Assembly (NCBI GenBank): GCA_023384315.1
Contig: JAHDWY010000287.1
Span: 1-6,222, forward strand
Direction: 5' to 3'
Origin: Candidatus Hydrogenedentota bacterium
GTDB lineage: Bacteria > Hydrogenedentota > Hydrogenedentia > Hydrogenedentales > SLHB01
Length of the DNA stretch: 6,222 bases
Positions 1-5,693 of the stretch are shown in pieces (the first letter of the stretch is position 1; each line of letters begins with the position of its first letter). Made by a program: the position numbers and the translations under genes. The notes under the pieces were generated by a model. That model made no database searches. It was not told the DNA's origin and saw only the letters and a list, made by a program, of their open reading frames with translations.

Positions 1-151
1 GATATGCTCTGAGTCATCTAGGGAACATCCCCCTAATCCCCCTTCAAAGGGGGACTTTAAGCAGTCGGAAAGCGAGGACCCCTTCAAAGGGGGACTTTGA
101 ATAGCCCTTGCGCAAGATCTTAACAAACGAAGTTAGGGTTTTGGACACTAG
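1..151 (+). repeat. Dispersed palindromic repeat, copy 1 (double core plus tail)
   Basis: This stretch lies downstream of the NADH dehydrogenase stop codon and fills most of the 166-base gap to the left edge. It contains the motif GGGAACATCCC (21-31), then a hairpin TCCCCCTT/AAGGGGGA (37-54) with a two-base centre. A second core follows: the 20 bases at 39-58 are repeated exactly at 79-98, a 40-base period. The remainder (about 111-151) aligns with the tail of the copy at 1571-1714: both have AAGATCTT, then TAGGG, then GGACACTAG. A small palindrome CTTGCGCAAG sits at 108-117. No gene is seen here. The left boundary of the element may lie outside the window. Confidence 0.85.
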
Positions 152-166
152 ATCGAATTCTGGGGT

Positions 167-1480
167 CTACTTTGAAGAAGCGACCGGCTCCTCGGCTTCC
201 TTTGCGATCCCATCGTGCCCGGTGATCAATCGCGCTGCGCGGTTCCAGGTGAGGTAGCACCAGGCCCACTGGAAAAACACGAGCACGCGGTTCTGGAATT
301 GCACCAGGTGCATGAGGTGTACGAATAGCCACAGGACCCATGCGGTAAACCCCGCGATCTTGATGCGTCCGAAATCGGCGACGGCAGAGGCGCGTCCGAT
401 GGTCGCCAGGTTGCCCAGATTCCGGTATTTGAATGGCGGTAGCGTTTTGCCCTTTAGTCTCGCCCGAATCGTCTTTGCCGTGTAACGGCCCTCTTGAATG
501 GCCACTTGCGCGACACCCGGCAGGGGCTGGCCGGTCTTCGGGTTGACCGCATGGGCCATGTCACCGATGACGAAGATCTCCGGATGCCCCGCGAGGGTCA
601 GGTCAGGTTCCACAACGATCCTCCCGTGCTTGTCCGTCTGTGCACCCGTAGCCGCTGCCAACGCGGAGGCGAGCTTGCAGGCGCGCACGCCGGCCGCCCA
701 GAGAACGGTGTGCGTGGGAACGCGTTCTTCCGTACCATTCCGCTTGAGTACGACGTAGCCGGGTTGCACGTCGACGACCATCGTTCCATTCTCGACTTGT
801 ACGCCAAGCCGTTTCAGCGATCGTTCCGCCGCCTCGGACAGTTCCGGCGGGAAGGGAGGCAGGACGCGATCGGCGGCATCCGCGAGGATCACGCGGGTAT
901 CCCTCGGATGAATGGTGCGGAAGTTATGCCGCAGCGAGTGATTCGCGATTTCTTCCAGCGCTCCGGATAGTTCGACTCCCGTGGGGCCGCCGCCCGCGAC
1001 CACGAAGGTCATGAGCGCCTTCACTTCCTCCGGATCTGTCTCAAGTTCGGCTTTCTCGAAGGCGAGCAAAATGCGACGTCGGATCTCCGTCGCGTCTTCA
1101 ACCGTTTTCAATCCCGGGGCGAGGCTGCGCCATTCGTCGTGCCCGAAGTACGCGTTGTCCGAACCGGCCGCGACAATGAGCGTGTCGTAGGGAAGGTGCC
1201 CATTCTCAAAATGTACCGTCCGCTCCTGCACGTCGAATCCGGTGACCTCAGCGAGGAGTACGCGCACGTTTGGTTGATTTCGAAAGACCGCACGCAGTGG
1301 TGCCGCAATATTGGCGGGGGAGAGGGCGCCCGTCGCGACTTGATACAGCAGCGGCTGGAACAGATGGAAGTTGCGCTTGTCGATGAGCGTCACATCGACA
1401 TCCGCATGCCGAAGCTGCCGAGCGGCATGCAGACCGCCGAACCCGCCGCCGATAATGACCACCCGATGCCGTTCCGCCAT
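167..1480 (-). CDS. ndh: Type II NADH dehydrogenase (NDH-2), NADH:quinone oxidoreductase
   Basis: This 437-residue FAD flavoprotein is predicted to oxidise NADH and reduce membrane quinone without pumping protons, on the cytoplasmic face of the inner membrane. The FAD Rossmann motif GGGFGG is at residues 11-16, followed by the family signature FQPLLYQVATGAL (41-53). The second, NADH-binding Rossmann motif GGGPTGVE is at 163-170. VIGDMA (304-309) is the C-terminal FAD contact, and AQVAIQ (324-329) matches the AQxAxQ quinone-site motif. The tail is rich in aromatic and aliphatic residues (about 376-412, with FTAWVLWLFVHLMHLV), as expected for the membrane-anchoring helices. Length is normal for the family. 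The start is supported by the Rossmann strand beginning at residue 7 and by GGAG ten bases upstream (1491-1494 on the plus strand). A 230-base repeat-containing gap separates it from tspO, so it probably has its own promoter, though no convincing one could be read. The family is firm; the exact electron acceptor is inferred. Confidence 0.96.
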   Translation of the reverse strand: MAERHRVVIIGGGFGGLHAARQLRHADVDVTLIDKRNFHLFQPLLYQVATGALSPANIAAPLRAVFRNQPNVRVLLAEVTGFDVQERTVHFENGHLPYDTLIVAAGSDNAYFGHDEWRSLAPGLKTVEDATEIRRRILLAFEKAELETDPEEVKALMTFVVAGGGPTGVELSGALEEIANHSLRHNFRTIHPRDTRVILADAADRVLPPFPPELSEAAERSLKRLGVQVENGTMVVDVQPGYVVLKRNGTEERVPTHTVLWAAGVRACKLASALAAATGAQTDKHGRIVVEPDLTLAGHPEIFVIGDMAHAVNPKTGQPLPGVAQVAIQEGRYTAKTIRARLKGKTLPPFKYRNLGNLATIGRASAVADFGRIKIAGFTAWVLWLFVHLMHLVQFQNRVLVFFQWAWCYLTWNRAARLITGHDGIAKEAEEPVASSK

Positions 1481-1570
1481 GGCGCGTCGTCTCCGATCCG
1501 CAAGTGTGATGCTGGATAACGTGATTCTCTGGATGTAACACCGGAACAGACCGGGATATTCAGAACCGCA

Positions 1571-1714
1571 CGCTAGTGTAACGAATTCGAGATTCGTTAC
1601 TTCTTTTGTCCCGGTATCTGAGGGAACATCCCTCTAAATCCCCCTTCAAAGGGGGACCTTGAGCAACACGTCACACAAGATCTTTGAGAAGGAACGTAGG
1701 GATCAGGACACTAG
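1571..1714 (+). repeat. Dispersed palindromic repeat, copy 2 (full-length, about 144 bases)
   Basis: This copy lies between ndh and tspO and looks like the fullest version of the repeat. In order it holds a 9-bp hairpin (1578-1600), CCGGTATCTGAGGGAACATC (1611-1630), the core hairpin TCCCCCTT/AAGGGGGA, GAGCAACACG, ACAAGATCTTTGAGAAGG and GGACACTAG (1706-1714). The last bases overlap the tspO stop codon at 1711-1713. Bases 1611-1689 match the reverse complement of 2370-2447 at 73 of 79 aligned positions (five mismatches, one gap). Weaker matching extends outward to the CTAGCG-type ends on one side and GGACAC on the other. No protein-coding signal is seen inside it. Confidence 0.9.
1578..1608 (+). 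terminator. Perfect hairpin with T-rich tail, terminator-like on the plus strand
   Basis: GTAACGAAT (1578-1586) and ATTCGTTAC (1592-1600) are perfect inverted arms around the loop TCGAG, followed by TTCTTTTG. Read on the plus strand this has the shape of a weak intrinsic terminator. No plus-strand gene precedes it, and on the minus strand (the direction of tspO and ndh transcription) the sequence after the hairpin is not T-rich. It is therefore more likely a structural end of the repeat than a working terminator for the flanking genes. The equivalent hairpin in the inverted copy at 2451-2480 is placed correctly to serve a gene. Confidence 0.4.
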
Positions 1715-2217
1715 CCCCGGTTCATCAGCCATACGGCAGCGTTAAGGAATCCGGCGAAGGCCACCCATACGAGGTACGGGAGCATCAGGATCATCGCGGA
1801 CGTTCGGACGCGGGCGAAGGCGATGGTGGTGGCCGCGATTGCTATCCAGAGCAGCACCAGTTCGACCAGTGCCGCGCCCGGGTTTCGAAGGCCGAAGAAC
1901 AGAAACGACCATGCGAGGTTGAGAGCGAGTTGCACGGCCCATAGACTCAGGGGAATCGCGTTCGCGCGCACACCGCCACGCAGATACACGAGCCATGCAG
2001 CGAGCGCCATGAGGGAGTACAGAACGCTCCACACGGTGCCGATGACGCTGCCGGGCGGGGTCCAGGATGGTTTTTCGATCTCCGTGTACCAGGTGTTGAC
2101 CGAACTGCTCGTCGCGATGCCGCCCAGCGCCGCCACACCGTAGCACAGGGCGAGGAAGCCCGCAAGCGCCACGGCAGCGCGGAGGGTGTGGTTGGTTTTC
2201 GATGCGCCGGTATCCAT
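1711..2217 (-). CDS. tspO: TspO/MBR family membrane protein
   Basis: This 168-residue integral membrane protein belongs to the bacterial homologues of the mitochondrial translocator protein (peripheral benzodiazepine receptor), which bind tetrapyrroles such as protoporphyrin IX and are linked to oxygen, light and stress responses. Five hydrophobic segments are visible at about 12-34, 57-78, 89-109, 114-134 and 143-164. Family motifs are WYTEIEKPSWTPP (43-55), WSVLYSLMALAAWLV (63-77), the helix around ALNLAWSFLFFGLRNPG (98-114) and AFAGFLNAAVWLMN (153-166). Length is typical (about 150-170). The start ATG is preceded by GAAGGG with a five-base spacer (2223-2228 on the plus strand). The gene stands alone: 230 bases from ndh and 279 from the large gene, with nearly identical repeats in opposite orientation on either side and the stop codon within the edge of one of them. 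No carotenoid or porphyrin gene is in view, so its ligand is unknown. Confidence 0.95.
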   Translation of the reverse strand: MDTGASKTNHTLRAAVALAGFLALCYGVAALGGIATSSSVNTWYTEIEKPSWTPPGSVIGTVWSVLYSLMALAAWLVYLRGGVRANAIPLSLWAVQLALNLAWSFLFFGLRNPGAALVELVLLWIAIAATTIAFARVRTSAMILMLPYLVWVAFAGFLNAAVWLMNRG

Positions 2218-2269
2218 AGTTGCCCTTCGTCTGTTTGGAACGCTTGTTATCTAATCTGAACTTACTATT

Positions 2270-2358
2270 GAACATCTCCCTAATTCCCCCTTCAAAGGGG
2301 GACTTCCGGCACCTCCGTATGCAGGGTCTTTTTTGAGAAGGCGCGTGGTGTCCTGAAC
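2270..2358 (+). repeat. Dispersed palindromic repeat, copy 3
   Basis: This copy lies upstream of tspO. It has GAACATC, then TCCCCCTTCAAAGGGGGA (hairpin, about 2285-2302), then a diverged middle (CCGGCACCTCCGTATGC). Its tail TCTTTTTTGAGAAGG is recognisably the same as the TCTTTGAGAAGG of copy 2. It has the same orientation as copies 1 and 2. Its tail runs into the tail of copy 4, which is inverted, so the exact boundary between the two is not resolvable. Confidence 0.75.
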
Positions 2359-2378
2359 CCTAAGGTCTTTCTCAAAGA
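2329..2378. repeat. Inverted TTTGAGAA/TTCTCAAA arms where two repeat tails meet
   Basis: TTTTTTGAGAA (2329-2339) and TTCTCAAAGA (2369-2378) are inverted arms separated by about 29 bases, including GGTGTCCTGAACCCTAAGG. They arise because copies 3 and 4 face each other tail to tail. A long-range hairpin joining the two C/G cores is also possible across 2283-2420. This completes the 279-base tspO upstream gap; no short gene was found in it. Confidence 0.55.
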
Positions 2379-2487
2379 TCTTGTGTGACGCGTTGCTCAA
2401 AGCCCCCCTTTGAAGGGGATCTAGGGGGATGTTCCCTCAGATACCGGTACAAAAAATGAAACGAATCTCGAACTCGCTACGCTAGCG
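2346..2487 (-). repeat. Dispersed palindromic repeat, copy 4 (full-length, inverted)
   Basis: This is the only copy in the opposite orientation. Read on the minus strand it gives the same order as copy 2: terminator-like hairpin, CCGGTATCTGAGGGAACATC, C/G core, TTGAGCAACGCGTCACACAA, then GATCTTTGAGA and a GGACACC end. Bases 2370-2447 pair with 1611-1689 of copy 2 at 73 of 79 positions. The core has lost a base, so its arms are CCCCCCTTTGAAGGGG rather than a symmetrical 5+5. Its outer end stops about ten bases from the stop codon of the large gene, and its GGTGTCCTGAACCCTAA end resembles the tail of copy 1 (TTAGGGTTTTGGACAC) read in reverse. Confidence 0.9.
2451..2480 (-). terminator. Candidate intrinsic terminator of the large secreted-protein gene
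   Basis: On the minus strand, 16 bases beyond the TAG stop codon, the sequence forms a hairpin GTAGCGAGT-TCGAG-ATTCGTTTC (2480 to 2458). It has seven paired or G-U positions on either side of one T/T mismatch, and is followed by A and then six T's (2456-2451). Position, spacing and T-run fit a Rho-independent terminator. It belongs to the outer end of repeat copy 4, so the repeat may supply termination to the gene it abuts. The stem is imperfect, hence moderate confidence. Confidence 0.55.
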
Positions 2488-2496
2488 CTCGAGATG

Positions 2497-5400
2497 CTAG
2501 TTCGATGAGCCGGGGATTGACACGGTCGCCTGATAGTTTGAGTAGTTGTACAGCGGATTGCGCGTTGGCCGGTATAGCTTCCCGGTCTTGATGCCGTCAT
2601 CCTGGGTGTAGACCCAGATCTCGTGCGGGTCCCACACGACGATTTCGTCGCGGCAGTCGCCCGTGATGTCGAGTACCGCGTTACAGAGGTCGGGATGTCC
2701 GTCGGCTGGAAAGCGCACGACCCGCCGCCCGTATCCATCGTACATTCCACCATACTCAGGATTCCCGGACAGCACAAAAAACTCTTCGCTACGCCCGGTC
2801 CAGTTGATGGGAAGGCACATGCTGCCGTGTTGGACCGGCTCGAAATCGTAATAGACGTTTCCCGCCGCATCGAAGAAATGAATGATGCCCTGGTTACCCC
2901 AGAAGTTAATAGACACCGTCTCAAGCCCCGGCAGATCGTCTCGAAAATTCGCCACGGCGGGGTTCTGCACGTGTCCGAGGTAATGGTGCTTGATGACCTC
3001 GCCTTTCATGTTGGCGAAGAACATGCCCTCATCGCTCGCGGCGCACATGAGCCACGGCTCTTTTGTAGGGCCGCCATAATTCACGATGGCCACGCCATCG
3101 GCATGATCTTCTAGGGTGTCATCGAGCGACCATCGGACATCGCCGTCCGGCGAATAGAGCGAGTACCCGATAGCCAGTTCCTGCCGGCCATCGCCGTCTA
3201 CGTCGAAGGCGTAGGGATAGTGGCCCGTGTTGCATTCTCCGTACCACTGAATCTCGAGTTTGCCGGTCAAAGCCCAGAAGTTCCGGTAGCGATCTTTCAG
3301 AATGATGTCCGTCGGTCGCCCCACGCCCTGCAAGTCGCAGAAGTAAATGCTGTCGCCCAATATGCGCGGGAACTTGTTGTACGGTTCGGGCGTCGATGCG
3401 GGCATCTCGGGCGTGGGTTGCTTGTACTTCGTCTCGCCGGTCGCGCCGTCCGCCACGACGATCTCCATGTTCATGCAATACACGACTTCGTTGGCGCCGT
3501 CGCCGTCCAGGTCGTAGATCTGAAAGGCCACATCGTTCGTCAGGTTGTTCTTCCACGGGTCTGGCTCTCCGATTTGCCACAGAATATCGCCGTCGAACGT
3601 CAGTGCCGTTAGACAGCTCAGCTCGCTGTTGCGATCTTTAGGCCCGTGGTGGCGCACTTGGCCGACCAGCACGTCGATCTGACCGTCCCCATTCAGGTCC
3701 CCAAACCGAAGGTTGCGGCCTACGCCGAAGTCCCGAGTCTCCACGCGCTTCCACAGCAAGAGCTTGGGATTCTCTGCCTGAAGCCGCTCTTCTTCCGCGA
3801 GCTTGTCCGTCTTCTCCTGGGCGAACACGTCGGTCACTGCGTTGCTCGTCGTGACCTTCACGTGCGTGTAACGCGCACGCGCATCCGACAAGAGTCCAAT
3901 GCCGCCGCGCTCGAAGGAGTCATCATTCGCGGTCAACGTCACTTGGCCGTTCAGGGTGCACTCGAGCGACGGACCGTTCGCGGTAACGGTCGCGTTGAGG
4001 TATTCAAGAGGGTTCCAAGCGAAAGGCGCCTCGGCGAGTATCTCCTCGGCAGGTTGGCGAAACGCCGTCGCATGCTTGACGCGCATCAAGACGGCGCGCT
4101 GCCCCTCCACGCCGAAGAAGTAGTAGCACCGGTCGTTGTGCATGCGAAAGGCGACGCCTGAGCGCTCTTCGTCGGTTGGTGCAAACCGCACCGACGCCGT
4201 GTAATCCGACCACAACGGATCGCCCGTCGTTACGAGCGGGTGCGTGTGCTTTGCCTTGTTGCGGTAGGTCTGCGTAAGCACCGCGTCGTCGCGTTCGCGC
4301 ACCACCTTCCATGCCAGCTGCGATAAGGATGATGAGGTGAACGCCGAGACCGACCAACCGGCTTCGGGCTCCGTCTCGGGCACGTAGTGGTATTCGGCGT
4401 GAGCGCCGACCACGGCAAAGAGGTTCCCCGGACGTAGTGCGTCGAACCCGTCGTCCAACAACGTCACTTCGTCCAAGTCCTGCGCTGCGACAGGGACTTT
4501 CGGTTTGTTGGAAACGGCGCCCACAAGCATTGCAATGTTGCGGTTGAACTCGGAGTCGGGATTGCCTGCGTCCAGTTTTCCCCAATCCCCCTTGGCGGAT
4601 ACGAGGACCAGATTCATGCTCGGAATGATGACGGAGCAGTTGCCGCCGAAGCCGATGGACATCATCGTATCGGCGGGCGCGCCGGGCCACGTGAGCGCGT
4701 CGGGATGTAAGCGGCCCGAGCCGTTGAACCACCAATTAAAGCCGTAAATACCCGCGCCGAACTTGGTGAAATGGTCGGAGCCGCCGCCAAAGGAGCCGAT
4801 GCCAAGATAGTCGTTGGTTTCGGCTTCCTGCGTGTGGGGGAGATCCTTTGGCGTTTGCGGCTGCATGTATTCGTCGAAGAACCGCGCATTCAGGACCTGC
4901 TCGTCGCCCCATTTGCCGCGGTTCAGCCAGAACCACGCGATGCGCGCGAAGTCGCGCACGGACGCCTTCAACCGGCGTTTGTCGTTCGAGAAGTCGAGGC
5001 CGTCTTCCATTTGGAGCGCGCCGAATCGATTCGGGTCGGCGGCCGCCGCATCGGGCTCGCCGCCGAATACCTTGTCGAACAGCGTCTGCTGATAAAGCTG
5101 AATGGCGAAATCGTTGTAGGCCCACGCTTCGCCGGGCCCATCGGGCCGGGCATATCCGCTGATCATCGCACCGAGATGGCGAAACGTGATGCCCGCATCT
5201 TTCCCTTCGAGGGGCCACCCGAAATCGGCGACTTTTTGGTCGACGCTCTCGACCTTGCCTTCCTGGATCGCGAAGAAGAGCAAGGTGCTCAACACCGGCT
5301 TCGCCGACGACAACCAATCGCTGCGTTCCGCCTGATCGCCCCAAGTCTTCACGACATACCCATCCTTCACGACGCAACCCCGGCCGCCGAGCGTGGTTGC

Positions 5401-5550
5401 GAGCGGTTCCAGCGCCGCCGCATCCATGCCCAGATCGGCGGGTGCGCGCGCTTCCCAGTGTTCGGCGGGAAAGTGGTTAGTGTTCGCGACGGCAAAGGCG
5501 GAGACGATCAGGTACGTTACGACGAGCAACCGGCACTTCGATGGAGCCAT
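2497..5550 (-). CDS. Secreted beta-lactamase-like serine hydrolase fused to concanavalin-like and FG-GAP/VCBS propeller domains
   Basis: This 1017-residue protein starts with a signal peptide (hydrophobic stretch about residues 8-22, AVA-N cleavage site near 22/23, no lipobox), so it is exported. Residues about 30-350 form a class C beta-lactamase/penicillin-binding-like serine hydrolase: SSAK at 81-84 is the SxxK nucleophile motif, YND at 145-147 stands where YxN is usual, and GFGGN at 300-304 stands where K/H-T-G is usual. Residues about 430-570 look like a concanavalin-type jelly roll (WSDYTASVRF, RSGVAFRM, GGIGLLSD), as in DUF1080/LamG proteins. A charged helix (577-594) leads to a propeller (about 600-1017) with calcium-loop motifs at 618-626, 680-688, 783-791 and a weakened one at 961-969. 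Its end (VVWDPHEIWVYTQD, then NPLYNYSNYQATVSIP) resembles the tails of family 11 rhamnogalacturonan-lyase-like proteins. Substrate unknown; an extracellular esterase, amidase or peptidase acting on a bound glycan is inferred. The same frame stays open upstream to 6033, but the signal peptide and the ribosome site at 5560-5566 fix this start. Confidence 0.88.
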   Translation of the reverse strand: MAPSKCRLLVVTYLIVSAFAVANTNHFPAEHWEARAPADLGMDAAALEPLATTLGGRGCVVKDGYVVKTWGDQAERSDWLSSAKPVLSTLLFFAIQEGKVESVDQKVADFGWPLEGKDAGITFRHLGAMISGYARPDGPGEAWAYNDFAIQLYQQTLFDKVFGGEPDAAAADPNRFGALQMEDGLDFSNDKRRLKASVRDFARIAWFWLNRGKWGDEQVLNARFFDEYMQPQTPKDLPHTQEAETNDYLGIGSFGGGSDHFTKFGAGIYGFNWWFNGSGRLHPDALTWPGAPADTMMSIGFGGNCSVIIPSMNLVLVSAKGDWGKLDAGNPDSEFNRNIAMLVGAVSNKPKVPVAAQDLDEVTLLDDGFDALRPGNLFAVVGAHAEYHYVPETEPEAGWSVSAFTSSSLSQLAWKVVRERDDAVLTQTYRNKAKHTHPLVTTGDPLWSDYTASVRFAPTDEERSGVAFRMHNDRCYYFFGVEGQRAVLMRVKHATAFRQPAEEILAEAPFAWNPLEYLNATVTANGPSLECTLNGQVTLTANDDSFERGGIGLLSDARARYTHVKVTTSNAVTDVFAQEKTDKLAEEERLQAENPKLLLWKRVETRDFGVGRNLRFGDLNGDGQIDVLVGQVRHHGPKDRNSELSCLTALTFDGDILWQIGEPDPWKNNLTNDVAFQIYDLDGDGANEVVYCMNMEIVVADGATGETKYKQPTPEMPASTPEPYNKFPRILGDSIYFCDLQGVGRPTDIILKDRYRNFWALTGKLEIQWYGECNTGHYPYAFDVDGDGRQELAIGYSLYSPDGDVRWSLDDTLEDHADGVAIVNYGGPTKEPWLMCAASDEGMFFANMKGEVIKHHYLGHVQNPAVANFRDDLPGLETVSINFWGNQGIIHFFDAAGNVYYDFEPVQHGSMCLPINWTGRSEEFFVLSGNPEYGGMYDGYGRRVVRFPADGHPDLCNAVLDITGDCRDEIVVWDPHEIWVYTQDDGIKTGKLYRPTRNPLYNYSNYQATVSIPGSSN

Positions 5551-5559
5551 GCTAAAAGA

Positions 5560-5566
5560 CCTTTCC
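5560..5566 (-). promoter_or_regulatory. Ribosome binding site that fixes the start of the large gene
   Basis: On the minus strand GGAAAGG lies nine bases before the ATG at 5550. The reading frame remains open much further upstream, with another ATG inside the repeat-containing gap, but only this ATG has both a Shine-Dalgarno-like sequence and an immediately following signal peptide. Confidence 0.7.
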
Positions 5567-5630
5567 AAGTGAGCTTGACGACATACGTCTAACGCTTTCA
5601 AGGATGAAACAATTTGGTGATTGTGCTCAA

Positions 5631-5669
5631 GAAACATCCCCCTTGCCCCCTTCAAAGGGGGAATTGGGA
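5631..5669 (+). repeat. Dispersed palindromic repeat, copy 5 (core only)
   Basis: The sequence GAAACATCCCCCTTG is followed by CCCCCTTCAAAGGGGG and AATTGGGA. It is in the same orientation as copies 1-3 and fills the centre of the 143-base gap between the partial oxidoreductase gene and the large gene. The long flanks of copies 2 and 4 (CCGGTATCTGAG and the GGACAC tail) are missing or too diverged to see, so this is a short or decayed member. Translated in the frame of the large gene it gives a spurious IPPLKGARG stretch. Confidence 0.8.
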
Positions 5670-5693
5670 GCAGCGCTTCTCGTCGCGCCGGAT

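Noticed and set aside
1..98. Possible CRISPR array from repeated C/G palindromes
   Set aside because: There are only two cores with a 20-base spacer, the other copies are kilobases apart, and no cas gene is present. This is a dispersed intergenic repeat.
494..970. A 158-residue plus-strand open frame inside ndh
   Set aside because: It is antisense to a highly conserved flavoprotein and shows no family resemblance or convincing ribosome site.
1742..2275. A 177-residue minus-strand open frame overlapping tspO
   Set aside because: It is the same DNA in another frame; the translation is basic and lacks the membrane segments and motifs seen in the tspO frame.
2218..2280. A sigma-70-like promoter for tspO (TTCAAT, 17 bases, TAACAA on the minus strand)
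   Set aside because: Each box matches only about half of the consensus, which is expected by chance in an AT-richer gap.
4771..5592. A 273-residue plus-strand open frame
   Set aside because: It lies opposite the signal peptide and catalytic domain of the large gene, has no recognisable motif, and is explained by GC-rich codon use on the other strand.
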